Positions 1 through 12,742 of a stretch of 51,895 nt of DNA are shown here, piece by piece (within the stretch, counting starts at the first letter, position 1; every line of letters starts with the position of its first letter). The notes beneath the pieces were generated by a model that saw only the letters and a list, made by a program, of their open reading frames with translations, was not told where the DNA came from and did not search any database. The translations under genes and the position numbers were made by a program. This stretch comes from Thermogemmatispora sp. (GTDB lineage: Bacteria; Chloroflexota; Ktedonobacteria; Ktedonobacterales; Ktedonobacteraceae): positions 1-51,895 of the forward strand of contig NZ_JADGHT010000002.1 in assembly GCF_019683755.1 (NCBI RefSeq), in the 5' to 3' direction.

Positions 1-1
1 G

Positions 2-917
<916 letters not shown>

Positions 918-1263
918 GGCAGCAGGGACAGGTGAGGACGAGCCGAGCACGCACACCCCTGCTCGGCGCCGGGTCTGTGCTTCGGCCAGTGAGAAGCAGT
1001 TGCGACCAGGTCTCGTTGCACATCGCTGGCGCCCGGCGCCGTTCATGGTGCCTGGCGGGCAGCTCGTCCCGCCTGCCGGAGTACATCCAGTGAGCCTGAT
1101 GATGCGGGTACGTCCAATGCGTAGCGCGCGTATCAACAGCGTGACATCAGCTCTTTCCGAGAGCTATGATATTCGACAGGATCTTTCTGATCAGTCTCTC
1201 CGCTGGCTTACCCGCATTGAGGGCGCGAACCGAACGCCTTGAAGAAAGAAGGAGGGGGTCGGC

Positions 1264-1791
1264 GTGACTTTGATTCTCGCAGCGAGTCCGCTGGAGGGCC
1301 TGGGTATCAATACCTTTGCTTTCCTCTCGCAGCTCGTTAGCTTCATCATCGTGCTGATTCTTCTGCGCAAGTGGGCTTTGCCCATTGTTCAGCGCATGCT
1401 TGATAGACGCGCCGCCATTATCCGCGAGGGCATCGAGAACGCCGAGCGAGCGCGGGAGGAGTTGAAGAATGCCACCGCCCGCGCAGAGCAGCTGCTGGCC
1501 GAAGCGCGTCGCGAGGCCCAGGAGGTCATCGCTAACGCCCAGCGCGCCGCTGAGCGCGAGGCCCGCCGCATCGAGGAGGAGGCTCTGGCGCGCGCTCGCC
1601 AGATTGAGCAGCAGCAAATTGAGCATATCCGCCAGGAGGCCGCCCGCGCCCGCGCCGACCTGGGCCGCCTAGTGGTAAATCTCTCTATCGCTGCTGCCAG
1701 TAAGGTGATCAGTAAGTCCGTCGATAGCAGTGATAACCGCCGCCTGGTTGAAGAGTTCGTCAACGCCAGCCAGGCTACGAAGGGACAGTAA
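1264..1791 (+). CDS. atpF: ATP synthase subunit b (GTG start)
   Basis: N-terminal TM followed by a long Ala/Arg/Glu coiled coil; position in operon. Confidence 0.93.
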   Translation: MTLILAASPLEGLGINTFAFLSQLVSFIIVLILLRKWALPIVQRMLDRRAAIIREGIENAERAREELKNATARAEQLLAEARREAQEVIANAQRAAEREARRIEEEALARARQIEQQQIEHIRQEAARARADLGRLVVNLSIAAASKVISKSVDSSDNRRLVEEFVNASQATKGQ

Positions 1792-2435
1792 TGCTTAAGG
1801 GAGCGATCGCACGCCGCTACGCTGAAGCTATCTTCAATATCGCGCGTCAGCAGCAGACGGTTGATCGCACTCTCGATGAGGTGCGTTCAATCGCAGAGCT
1901 GTTTGCCCAGCGCAAGATGGCCTATCTGCTGAGCGAGCCAAAAATTCCACTCGCGCGCAAGGAGCAGGCGCTGCGTCAGGCGCTTGCGTCGCGGGTTCTG
2001 CCGACGTCGCTCAACCTCGCATTGCTGGTGGTTCAGCGTAATCTGGTCGAGCTGATGCCGAATATCGCGCGCGAACTTGAGCAGCTCGTACTGCAGTATA
2101 AGAACCAGGCCATCGCTGAGGTGATCACGGCGGCACCTCTCGACGAGGCCGCGCTTCAGCGCGTGAAGCAAGCGCTAGAGCGAAGAACAGGGAAAGAGAT
2201 TATCCTGCAGACAAAGGTTGACCCGGAGATTCTGGGAGGCATCATCGCCCGCGTTGGCGATGAGGTCATTGATGCCAGCGTTCAGCATCGGCTGGCAACG
2301 CTCCAGCAGCGCTTGCTGCAAGAGACTGCCGCCCATAGCGCTGAGCTGTTGGCTTCGCTGGAGCTTCCCGCTGAATTGGCGACGGTCAACGATCCGCCTG
2401 TCCAGGACCGCGCTGAGCCGACGCGCACTCAATAA
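1791..2435 (+). CDS. atpH: ATP synthase subunit delta
   Basis: MLKGAIARRYAEAIFNIA...; C-terminal PEILGGIIARVGDEVIDASVQHRL motif; overlaps atpF stop. Confidence 0.95.
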   Translation: MLKGAIARRYAEAIFNIARQQQTVDRTLDEVRSIAELFAQRKMAYLLSEPKIPLARKEQALRQALASRVLPTSLNLALLVVQRNLVELMPNIARELEQLVLQYKNQAIAEVITAAPLDEAALQRVKQALERRTGKEIILQTKVDPEILGGIIARVGDEVIDASVQHRLATLQQRLLQETAAHSAELLASLELPAELATVNDPPVQDRAEPTRTQ

Positions 2436-2850
2436 GGGCTGCGCCTGTTCTCGTCTGGCGCGCTGGAGATCTGCTGTGCGGCACGCCAGCGCTCGCTATA
2501 TATATCCTGGCGGCCAGATCTCTGATCTCCACTACCATCTTTTATCGGTTTGCTTATTCGTTTACTTCTCATTGGCTAGCTAGCTAACTTTTGTACGTAC
2601 TGTAGCGCTTTGCCCATCGCTCTCTCTCGCCCGTGACGGGCCGGCTGCCCTGTCTATTGGCTTTGTCTTGATTGTCTGTCTAGTTGTCGCCTGTCTTGTT
2701 GGCGGGGGTCGACACAGCAGGCTTACTGTCAGGCTAGTCTCTGCACACCTGTTCGCTGGACCCTGTATGGATGACGTGCGGTGTGCATCTAGCTGTTCTT
2801 GTTTCGGCTGGCCTCTATGGCGAGGGGAGATTACCTGAGGAGGAAAGACG

Positions 2851-4410
2851 ATGGCATCGTGGGCAGATGAAATTAGTGCCATCATCGAACGCAATATCGT
2901 TGGCTTCGATCAAAGCCAGCCTGCCACGGCCAGCGTTGGGACTGTGATCGCTGTCCAGGACGGCATCGCCCGCGTCTATGGCTTGCAGGATGTGAAATAT
3001 CTGGAGTTGGTGGATTTCCCCCGTACCGGGCTGAAGGGGATGGCCTTTAACCTGGAGGAGGAAACTGTCGGTATCATTATCCTCGGTGACTATACGCAGC
3101 TCCGCGAGGATGATGAGGTGCGCACGACCGGTCAGGTGATTTCGGTCCCTGTCGGTGATGCCTTGATCGGGCGCGTGGTCAATGCGCTCGGAGAGCCGAT
3201 CGATAATAAGGGGCCAATCATTACTAATAAGCGGCGTCCGATTGAGCGCGTCGCTCCGGGTGTGATTACGCGCCGCTCGGTGAATACGCCGGTCCAGACC
3301 GGTATTAAGGCCATCGACGCGATGATCCCCATCGGGCGCGGCCAGCGCGAGCTGATCATTGGCGACCGCCAGACCGGTAAGACGGCCATCGCCATCGATA
3401 CGATCATTAATCAGAAGGGGAAAGATCTGATTTGTATCTATGTGGCCATCGGCCAGAAGAATTCTTCGGTGGCGCGCACGATTGCGACATTGGAGAAGTA
3501 TGGGGCGATGGAGCATACGATTGTGGTGGTGGCCGGTGCCTCGGAGCCGGCTCCGATGAAGTATATCGCTCCTTACGCCGGCTGTGCGATGGGCGAGGAG
3601 TTCATGGAGTCTGGCCGCGATGCTCTTATCGTCTACGACGATTTGACGAAGCATGCTGAGGCTTACCGTAACATTTCGCTGATTATCCGCCGCCCGCCAG
3701 GCCGCGAAGCGTATCCCGGCGATGTCTTCTACCTGCATTCGCGCTTGCTGGAGCGCGCTGCTCGCCTGAATGATGACTACGGTGGCGGCTCGCTGACCGC
3801 TCTGCCGATCATTGAGACGAAGGCCAACGACATTTCGGCCTATATTCCGACCAACGTCATTTCGATCACTGACGGTCAGATCTTCCTGGAAACAGACCTC
3901 TTTAATGCCGGTATCCGCCCGGCCATTAACGTTGGTATCTCTGTCTCTCGCGTAGGCAGCAGTGCCCAGACGCGCGCAATGCGCCAGGTGGCTGGCTCGT
4001 TGCGCCTGGATCTGGCCCAGTTCCGCGAGTTGGCCGCTTTCGCGCAGTTTGCTTCCGACCTCGATAAGGCGACGCGCGCTCGCATCGAGCGTGGTCAACG
4101 TCTGACGGAGATCCTCAAGCAGAAGCAGTATCAGCCGCTTGAGGTGGAGAAGCAGGTGATGATTATCTATGCTGCTACACAGGGCTATCTGGATGATGTG
4201 CCTCTGGAGCTGATCCAGGAGTGGGAGGCAGCTTTCCACCGTTACATGGAGGCCAACCATCCTGAGATCGGTCAGGAGATCATTGAGAAGTCGGTGAAGC
4301 AGCGCAATAATATGTCCGAGGACCTGCTGGCACGCCTGCGGGCCGCTATTGAGGAGTTCAAGAAGACCGCCGCGCCGCAGCCGCAGAAGGCTCAGGCTGC
4401 TGCCAGCTAG
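2851..4410 (+). CDS. atpA: ATP synthase subunit alpha
   Basis: [16 protein letters not shown]-loop; full-length alpha sequence; AGGAGGAAAG SD. Confidence 0.98.
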   Translation: MASWADEISAIIERNIVGFDQSQPATASVGTVIAVQDGIARVYGLQDVKYLELVDFPRTGLKGMAFNLEEETVGIIILGDYTQLREDDEVRTTGQVISVPVGDALIGRVVNALGEPIDNKGPIITNKRRPIERVAPGVITRRSVNTPVQTGIKAIDAMIPIGRGQRELIIGDRQTGKTAIAIDTIINQKGKDLICIYVAIGQKNSSVARTIATLEKYGAMEHTIVVVAGASEPAPMKYIAPYAGCAMGEEFMESGRDALIVYDDLTKHAEAYRNISLIIRRPPGREAYPGDVFYLHSRLLERAARLNDDYGGGSLTALPIIETKANDISAYIPTNVISITDGQIFLETDLFNAGIRPAINVGISVSRVGSSAQTRAMRQVAGSLRLDLAQFRELAAFAQFASDLDKATRARIERGQRLTEILKQKQYQPLEVEKQVMIIYAATQGYLDDVPLELIQEWEAAFHRYMEANHPEIGQEIIEKSVKQRNNMSEDLLARLRAAIEEFKKTAAPQPQKAQAAAS

Positions 4411-4429
4411 CCAGGAGGCGGAGAGAGCT

Positions 4430-5326
4430 ATGCCATCAACTCGCGAGATTCGGCGACGCATCCGGACGGTGAAGAATATTGCGCAGATTACACGCACCTT
4501 CCAGATGATCGCCAGCAGCCGTATGCGGCGGGCCCAGGAGCGCGTGCGGCGGGCACGTCCTTATGCGGAGCAGATTCGAGAGCTGGTCTCGCGCCTGGCA
4601 ACGGTGGCCGGCGAGGATCTGGGCAATGAGGTTGCTTTGCTGCGCAGTCGCCCGGTGAAGCGCATTGGCATTATTGTGATCTCGCCCAATCGTGGCTTCT
4701 GCGGTGCGCTGCCAAGCAATATTAACCGTAAGGCGGCCTCGACGGCTCTGGAAGTCCAGGAGGAGATCCTGCGGGCCGAGGGCCAGCGCCCCGGGGTCTC
4801 CTTCGTGGCTATTGGTCGCAAGGGTCGCGATTTCATTGTGCGGACACAGCAGCACCTGCTGGCGGAGTTCACGCAGTTGAGTGATAACCCGTCGATGAAC
4901 GATGCGTCGGCGGTGGCTCAGGTGGCGATGGACGCTTTTCTGTCCGGCGAGGTAGATGTCGTCTACCTGGTCTATGCTCGCTTTGTCAGTACGACTTCGC
5001 AGCAGCCGGTCGCGATCCAGTTGCTGCCAGTGCAGCCGCCTCAGAGCGAGGGCAGTAGTGAGCGTCAGCGTATTGACTATATCTATGAGCCGGACCCGCG
5101 GGCGATCTTCGAGGCCCTGCTGCCGCGCTATGTAGATATTCAGGTCTATCTGGCGCTCCTCGAGGCGCGGGCTAGCGAGGAGTCGGCGCGCATGGTGGCC
5201 ATGAAGAATGCCACCGATAATGCGAATGAGCTAGTCGATGACCTGACGTTGGCCTACAATAAGGCGCGCCAGGCCAGCATTACGACGCAGATTCTGGAGG
5301 TGGTGGCCGGCGCGGGCGAGCTGTAG
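4430..5326 (+). CDS. atpG: ATP synthase subunit gamma
   Basis: MPSTREIRRRIRTVKNIAQITRTFQMIASSRMRRAQ; CAGGAGG SD; start chosen inside ORF 4349..5326. Confidence 0.97.
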   Translation: MPSTREIRRRIRTVKNIAQITRTFQMIASSRMRRAQERVRRARPYAEQIRELVSRLATVAGEDLGNEVALLRSRPVKRIGIIVISPNRGFCGALPSNINRKAASTALEVQEEILRAEGQRPGVSFVAIGRKGRDFIVRTQQHLLAEFTQLSDNPSMNDASAVAQVAMDAFLSGEVDVVYLVYARFVSTTSQQPVAIQLLPVQPPQSEGSSERQRIDYIYEPDPRAIFEALLPRYVDIQVYLALLEARASEESARMVAMKNATDNANELVDDLTLAYNKARQASITTQILEVVAGAGEL

Positions 5327-5476
5327 CCCCAGGGCTGCAGCATAGGAGAGCTGGCGCCTGGCCCTCCCTCGCAAATGTGGCGCAGTTCTCCGCAGGATAA
5401 GCCGCCAGCCATTGCCACAAGTGGCCACAGCCACACACGGCTCTCAAGAAAGAGAAAGAAAAGAAACAGACGCTGA

Positions 5477-7009
<1,533 letters not shown>

Positions 7010-7010
7010 T

Positions 7011-7463
7011 ATGGCAGGCAAATTACATGTCGAGGTGGTGACTGCTGAGCGGGCGCTCTACAGTGGCGAGGCGGACCAGGTCAATGCTCCCGGGACGGAG
7101 GGTCGCCTGGGTATTCTGCCACGCCACGCGCCGCTGCTGGCTGTGCTGGCCCCGGGTGAGCTGCTGATCCGGTTGGGGGAAGCAGAAGAGCCGATCTTCG
7201 TCTCAGGCGGTTTCCTGGAGGTCTTCGAAGATCAGGTTACGGTGCTGGCTGATGCCGCCGAGCACGCGGAGGAGATCGACGAGGCCCGCGCTCAGGAGGC
7301 CCGGCGGCGGGCGCTGGAGCGTCTGGCAGAGGCGCAGACGGATGCCGAGCGCGCCGAGTTGCAGGCTGCTCTAGAGCGTGCGGTGAGCCGTTTGCGCGTC
7401 GCCGAGCTGGCTCGTCGTCGCCATACGCGGCGCATTCGCCAGAGCTTTGGCGAGGAGGAGTAG
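7011..7463 (+). CDS. atpC: ATP synthase subunit epsilon
   Basis: MAGKLHVEVVTAERALYSGEADQVNAPGTEGRLGILPRHAPLLAVL; 1 nt after atpD. Confidence 0.97.
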   Translation: MAGKLHVEVVTAERALYSGEADQVNAPGTEGRLGILPRHAPLLAVLAPGELLIRLGEAEEPIFVSGGFLEVFEDQVTVLADAAEHAEEIDEARAQEARRRALERLAEAQTDAERAELQAALERAVSRLRVAELARRRHTRRIRQSFGEEE

Positions 7464-7531
7464 CCGCAAGCGGTACGCTGCATCTCTTTTGAAATACTGA
7501 GACAGGCAATTCCGAGCGCAGTCGAGACTGT

Positions 7532-7577
7532 ACGAGGGAGAGCGCCCTTAAACAAACCAGCGCTCTCCCTCGTTTTC
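7532..7577 (+). terminator. Putative terminator of the atp operon
   Basis: Perfect 14-bp inverted repeat ACGAGGGAGAGCGC (7532-7545) / GCGCTCTCCCTCGT (7560-7573), 14-nt loop, followed by TTTT. Confidence 0.85.
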
Positions 7578-7672
7578 TCCTCTTCCGCGCTCTGCTGTGC
7601 TTCAGAGCGGGGAATGTTAGGATCATCTAGGAATGTTAGCCAGCATCTGGGCAGGCTGGCAGCAGCTTAGCT

Positions 7673-8725
7673 TTAGAAGCTGCCTCCATCGCCCCCACCG
7701 AAGTCTCCACCGCCAAAGTCGCCACCACCACCGCCGCCAAAATCGCCGCCGGCACCACCGCCAAAGTCGCCGCCGCCAAAGTCAGGACCGCCACCTCCTC
7801 CAGGGTCACCGGCGAAGCCGGCTTCATGCTGGCGGGCTTCTTCTTCTCCGGCCATCTTGCCTAGCTCATAGCCGATCAGACCGCCGCCAAGAGCACCCAG
7901 GCCACCAGCCGCCCAGGGATTCATGCCACCCCCCTGATTGGGCGGGTAGTAGTTAGGTGGATAGCCTCCCTGATATGGGCCTTGATAGGGATAGCCCGGA
8001 TAGCTTCCCGCTGGGGGAACTTCATACGGCTCAGAGGGTGCAGGCCTATTCCAGCCCCAACCCCAGCCCTGGCCCGAACGCCGGCGTACAACCGCGAAAA
8101 CAATGCCGCCGATGATGAGCACGAGCAGGCCAATACAGCAGAGTGTACCCAAACCACCCGATAGGAAACCACCTGTTCCAGAGCTTGCCGGTGAGCCCCC
8201 TTCATTGCTGCGTGCAGCGGCCAACGAGCTTTCTAGTGAACGAATGGCCGCTAGCGTTGCGCCGGTGTAGTCGCCGTTGTTGTAATTATCTTTGAAGGCG
8301 TTGTAGGCATCCTCGGCGGCGCTATGAGAGAGCGGCACCTGCGAGCCGGACTTGATGTACATCCAGTGATGGACGGTGTCAATGGCGATGACGATGAGGC
8401 GCGAGTTGGTGACATGGCTCTGTGTACGCGCCTCAAAGTCTGCCTGGCTACCGCTGAAGGAGTTGGTTGTATAGATAGCGAGAGGGTAAGGTAGCTTTGC
8501 CCCTTCGCTCTGGACGCGAGCTTTATCCAGGACGCCAGCCCCATCGCTAATGGTTACGCTCTCGGCCAAGACAGTAGTACCTGTCAGCAGGAGCAGTAGA
8601 CCGGTAAGCAGGAGCGCCAGCAGCGGGCGCAGCCAGCTAAGCCCGAGAAGGCGAGCGCGCTGGACAGCCCCCTCTCTCGACAGCTCAGCCTCTGGTCCAC
8701 CTAATGGTACTTGTATGAGACTCAT
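7673..8725 (-). CDS. TPM-domain membrane protein with Gly/Phe/Asp-rich C-terminal repeats (start uncertain: 8767 or 8725)
   Basis: Signal/TM, TPM-like region (VTISDGAGVLD...AIYTTNSFSG), second TM, then FGGGDFGGG repeats. Confidence 0.75.
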   Translation of the reverse strand: MSLIQVPLGGPEAELSREGAVQRARLLGLSWLRPLLALLLTGLLLLLTGTTVLAESVTISDGAGVLDKARVQSEGAKLPYPLAIYTTNSFSGSQADFEARTQSHVTNSRLIVIAIDTVHHWMYIKSGSQVPLSHSAAEDAYNAFKDNYNNGDYTGATLAAIRSLESSLAAARSNEGGSPASSGTGGFLSGGLGTLCCIGLLVLIIGGIVFAVVRRRSGQGWGWGWNRPAPSEPYEVPPAGSYPGYPYQGPYQGGYPPNYYPPNQGGGMNPWAAGGLGALGGGLIGYELGKMAGEEEARQHEAGFAGDPGGGGGPDFGGGDFGGGAGGDFGGGGGGDFGGGDFGGGDGGSF

Positions 8726-9100
8726 GAATGCGTTCCCCTCCTCTTTTTGCCCTATCATGCCGCACATTGTTGCTCCTTGCCACGCTATTTATACGGATTA
8801 TGTAGCGTCAGGGTTGACAGAGTCGCCCGGTAGCAAGCAAAAAGGAGCGCTCCTATCTCTCAGGAGCTCCCACGCCAGACCTGCGCCACATCCAGTACGC
8901 CCCCTGCTTGCCTGCCAGGCTGTTGGTTAGCATCGTCTCATGGTTGACCAGCAACAAGAGAATAAGAAGATAAAATCTAGTCTTTATAGGTACAACAGCT
9001 TTACAAGAAGCAGCGATAATTTTTGGCCAGGAGGATAAACTTGGCACTCAGTGCACGATGCTGAAGATGATTCTTGCGCAGTTTTCTCCCTCGAGCACAC

Positions 9101-9155
9101 GGAAAGGAGAGCGTTTCTCGCTATGAGAATGAACGAGTGGAACGCTCTCCTTTCC
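9101..9155. terminator. Inverted repeat downstream of hypE, possible terminator or processing hairpin
   Basis: 15-bp perfect inverted repeat GGAAAGGAGAGCGTT (9101-9115) / AACGCTCTCCTTTCC (9141-9155), 25-nt loop; no clear T tract. Confidence 0.5.
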
Positions 9156-9207
9156 AAGGCGATCGGATGCTAACGGTGTGCTGGGAAGAATGTGCAAGTA
9201 TGGGAGG

Positions 9208-10401
9208 CTAGCAGATGCGTGGAAGTGGATCACCGACTAGCATATCGAGGACGCGCATGCCACCGATCTCAGTGCGCAGAAAGACAAGGCCCGGCGGCTC
9301 CGCCTGAACACTGCCGATCATGGCCGCCTCGCGTCCCAGTGGATGCGCGCGCATGACTGCCAGTGCTTCTTCCGCTGCCTCAGATGCCACCACAGCTAAC
9401 AGCTTGCCTTCGTTGGCAATGGTCAGCGGGTCAAGCCCCAGGATCTCGCAGGCGCCGCGCACTCCGGGATGCACCGGGATCGCCTGTTCATCCAGACCAA
9501 TGGCGACCTCTGAGGCCAGGGCCATTTCATTGAGGGCGGTGGCCACGCCCCCCCGGGTGGGATCTTTGAGACAGTGCAGACGCTCGCCGACGCTCTCTAA
9601 CAAGGCCGCTACCAGCGTATGCAGTGGCGCCGTATCGCTCTGAACATCGGTTTCGATGTCTAGCGCCTCGCGCGCCAACATGATGGCAATGCCGTGGTCG
9701 CCAGCACTGCCGCTGAGGAGGACAATATCGCCAGGCTGCAGACAGGTTTGCCCCAGCGGCCAGCGTGCGCGTCGCAGACCTACTCCAGCCGTGTTGATGA
9801 AGACTCCGTCGCCTTTGCCGCGCTGGACGACCTTGGTGTCGCCAGTGACAATGGCTACCCCCGCATCATTGGCCGCCTGCTGCATGGAGGCCACAATGCG
9901 ACGTAGATCAGCGATGGGGAAGCCTTCCTCTAGAATAAAGCTCGCCGACAGATAGAGCGGCTGGGCTCCGGCCATCGCCAGATCGTTGATGGTGCCGTGC
10001 ACGGCCAGCTTGCCAATGTCGCCGCCGGCGAAGAAGAGCGGACTGACGACATAGCTATCAGTGGTAAAGGCCAGTTGTAGGTTGCTCCCATCGAGCGAGA
10101 AGACCGCCGCATCGTCGAGCGCATCAAGCAAGGGATTCGAGAAGGTTGGGGCGAAGACGCCCTCAATCAGGTTATGGGTAGCCTTGCCACCGCTACCGTG
10201 ACTGAGTGTGATGCGCTCATCGCGTAAATAGAACTTATGCCGGCGCGCCTGTCGGACGCGCTCGATTTTCTGCAGGACAGCGTCCAGTCGCGCCGCCTCC
10301 TGCTCAGAACTGGGCTTGACCTCCATTTGAATCCACCTTCCTTCCTTGTTCCGCCTGACTTCTCTTTTGCCGGTTGCCCTCAGCGGCTCATTCAAGGACA
10401 A
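9208..10401 (-). CDS. hypE: Hydrogenase maturation protein HypE
   Basis: SHGSGGKATHNLIEGVF, GDTKVVQRGKGDGVFINTAGVG, C-terminal PLPRIC cysteine tail. Confidence 0.96.
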   Translation of the reverse strand: MSLNEPLRATGKREVRRNKEGRWIQMEVKPSSEQEAARLDAVLQKIERVRQARRHKFYLRDERITLSHGSGGKATHNLIEGVFAPTFSNPLLDALDDAAVFSLDGSNLQLAFTTDSYVVSPLFFAGGDIGKLAVHGTINDLAMAGAQPLYLSASFILEEGFPIADLRRIVASMQQAANDAGVAIVTGDTKVVQRGKGDGVFINTAGVGLRRARWPLGQTCLQPGDIVLLSGSAGDHGIAIMLAREALDIETDVQSDTAPLHTLVAALLESVGERLHCLKDPTRGGVATALNEMALASEVAIGLDEQAIPVHPGVRGACEILGLDPLTIANEGKLLAVVASEAAEEALAVMRAHPLGREAAMIGSVQAEPPGLVFLRTEIGGMRVLDMLVGDPLPRIC

Positions 10402-10458
10402 AGCTTTGACGACCGATCGACTGACGACGAGGGAATTGGGGATCTCACTCGTGGCTGC

Positions 10459-11598
10459 TTAGGGCGTCTGCGAGAGGCTACGCAGGTGGTCACGCTCGGC
10501 AGCCATCGAGAAGCGACCATAATTGTAGTAGGCTGCGCAGGCGCCTTCGGGCGAAACCATACAGGTCCCAATGGGTGTTTCGGGAGTACAGGCAGTACCA
10601 AAGACTTTGCACTCCCAGGGCTTGATGACGCCTTTAAGCACCTCGCCGCACTGGCAAGCTTTGGGATCAGCCACGCGTAGACCCGGTACCTCGTAGCGTA
10701 ACTCGGCATCCCAGTCGGCAAACTCGGACCGTAGCTTGAGGGCGCTATGGGTGATGAAGCCCAGGCCGCGCCATTCAAAGAAGGGTCGCAGTTCCATTGT
10801 GCGGGCCATTGCTTCGAGAGCGCGCACGTTGCCCTCGGGACGCACCACGCGCGTGTACTGGTTCTCGACCTCCGCTCTCCCCTCGCTGATCTGTTTGACC
10901 AGCATGTAAACGGCCTGGATGATGTCGAGCGGCTCGAAGCCTGCAATAACCACCGGCTTGTGATGATCACGGGCGATGAAGGTATAGGGACGCATGCCGA
11001 TGACCATGCTGACATGGCCAGGACCAATGAAGCCGTCCAGGCGCAGATCGGGCGAGTCGAGAATGGCTTTGATGGCAGGGATAATGGTCACATGATTGCA
11101 GAAGACGGAGAAATTCTTGATGCCTTCCGCTTTGGCCCGCAAGAGGGTCACCGCTGTCGAGGGAGCCGTGGTCTCAAAGCCGATGGCGAAAAAGACCACC
11201 TGGCGCTCGGGATGCTGGCGTGCCAGCTTGAGGGCGTCCAGCGGCGAGTAGACGAAACGTACATCGGCTCCATCGGCCTTGGCGTCGAGGAGACTGCCTT
11301 TCGAACCGGGCACGCGCATCATATCGCCAAAGGTGGTGAAGATGACACCATCAGTACGGGCAATGGCAATGGCGTCGTCGATGCGTCCCATCGGCAGTAC
11401 ACAGACAGGGCAGCCTGGCCCATGCACTAGATCGATGCTGCGCGGTAGTACATCCTCGATGCCATGTTTATAGATGGTATGAGTATGACCGCCACAGACC
11501 TCCATGAATTTCAGTGGGCGCCCATCGCTGAGGCGAGCGATCTCGGCGGCGATGCGTTTGGCCAATTCAGGATCACGATATTCATCGACGAATTTCAT
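10459..11598 (-). CDS. hypD: Hydrogenase maturation protein HypD
   Basis: FMEVCGGHTHTIYKHGI, LVHGPGCPVCVLP, GFETTAPSTA; conserved Cys. Confidence 0.97.
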   Translation of the reverse strand: MKFVDEYRDPELAKRIAAEIARLSDGRPLKFMEVCGGHTHTIYKHGIEDVLPRSIDLVHGPGCPVCVLPMGRIDDAIAIARTDGVIFTTFGDMMRVPGSKGSLLDAKADGADVRFVYSPLDALKLARQHPERQVVFFAIGFETTAPSTAVTLLRAKAEGIKNFSVFCNHVTIIPAIKAILDSPDLRLDGFIGPGHVSMVIGMRPYTFIARDHHKPVVIAGFEPLDIIQAVYMLVKQISEGRAEVENQYTRVVRPEGNVRALEAMARTMELRPFFEWRGLGFITHSALKLRSEFADWDAELRYEVPGLRVADPKACQCGEVLKGVIKPWECKVFGTACTPETPIGTCMVSPEGACAAYYNYGRFSMAAERDHLRSLSQTP

Positions 11599-12316
11599 CG
11601 CTGTTAGCTCTCACTTTCTCTGCGGCTAAATGGGCCTGCACCAGCTCGAGGAGAGCATGGTAGACGGTGGCCTGTGCCTCCTGAATGCGCGGGATATGAT
11701 CGCCCGGCGAAATGATGCAGAAGTCCACTGCCGGCGAGCGTCTGGCTTTGCCGCCATCGTAGCCAGCCAGAGCCACGGTGAGTAAGCCCTGTTTTTTGGC
11801 CTGCTCGAAGGCGCGCAAGACATTGAGTGAGTTGCCACTGGTGGAGATGCCCACGGCAATGTCTCCCGGGTGCCCGAAGGCGATGATCTGACGCGTAAAG
11901 ATATTCTCAAAGCCGACGTCATTGCCTATTGCGGTGACGACAGCGATGTCATTGGCGAGGGCAATAGCCGGCAAGGGGCGCCAGTGGGCAACGGGAGGAT
12001 GGAGCAGATCGGTGACGAGGTCTTGGGCGTCGGTCGTGCTGCCGCCGTTGCCGAAGGCTAGCAGGGTCGCCCCAGCAGCAAAGGCGCGCGCCATCGCCGC
12101 GGCTGCCGCCAGCAGCGTTTCACGCGCGGTGGCCAGGGTAGCCCGGCGCAGGGCGATCACATCACGGCACTTCTCCAGGGTAGAATGTTGGACCTGGTTG
12201 AGGACCTCGTCAAGGCTGACCCTTCCTCCTGCAAACAGATAGGGATAAAACAGGCGATCGTACTCCGACCCCTGGGTGTCAGTGTCATTGGCCTCGTTAT
12301 TGGCACGGTCAGTCAT
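11582..12316 (-). CDS. SIS-domain phosphosugar isomerase-like protein, canonical GmhA-type loops (SIS1)
   Basis: LLAFGNGGSTTDAQ and GISTSGNSLNVLRA; overlaps hypD start. Confidence 0.85.
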   Translation of the reverse strand: MTDRANNEANDTDTQGSEYDRLFYPYLFAGGRVSLDEVLNQVQHSTLEKCRDVIALRRATLATARETLLAAAAAMARAFAAGATLLAFGNGGSTTDAQDLVTDLLHPPVAHWRPLPAIALANDIAVVTAIGNDVGFENIFTRQIIAFGHPGDIAVGISTSGNSLNVLRAFEQAKKQGLLTVALAGYDGGKARRSPAVDFCIISPGDHIPRIQEAQATVYHALLELVQAHLAAEKVRANSDEIRR

Positions 12317-12439
12317 GGCTCGCTCGCTTCCTGTGTCATGCTAGCTGCTCTGCTGCCTATCGCGTACGCCTACGCGCTCTTCAGGAGCGCCACAGAACGC
12401 AACAGGAACGGGCCAGCGTTGGATAGGGCCAGGCTCTTC

Positions 12440-12742
12440 TCACTCAGGCAGACCCCGGTGGCTCCTGGCCAGCTTGTCAACGTCAAGGCGCTCCAGTGCG
12501 ACGCCGCCATGCATGAGTAGGCGATCACCGGGCCGGACCGTGCCTAGCAAGGTGATGTCAACCATGGCCTCGCCCAGTCCAAGGCTGACGCAGGCCATGC
12601 CAGCCTCTTCATCGACGCTAAGCACAGTGACCGCAATCGCTTCATCGGCACAGGTAGGACAGTGCCCCTCGGGATCAGGCTGACAGAGCGGTCGCTGCGC
12701 TGTCAGCGGTGTCCGCTGCTTCTGTTCAGATTCCGCCATCAT
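12440..12742 (-). CDS. HypC-like protein lacking the N-terminal MC-GIP motif
   Basis: GHCPTCADEAIAVTVLSVDEEAGMACVSLGLGEAMVDITLLGTVRPGDRLLMHGGVALERL aligns by eye with the HypC beta-barrel; ATGA overlap with upstream SIS2 stop sets start at 12742. Confidence 0.75.
   Translation of the reverse strand: MMAESEQKQRTPLTAQRPLCQPDPEGHCPTCADEAIAVTVLSVDEEAGMACVSLGLGEAMVDITLLGTVRPGDRLLMHGGVALERLDVDKLARSHRGLPE

Noticed and set aside
2815-4497. 560-aa ORF antisense to atpA
   Set aside because: Opposes a certain atpA gene; composition (His/Arg/Leu/Asp-rich, no recognisable motif) is typical of GC-rich antisense frames.
7676-7810. Apparent GCC/ACC-rich tandem repeat
   Set aside because: Explained by Gly-rich codons of the TPM protein tail on the minus strand rather than an independent DNA repeat.
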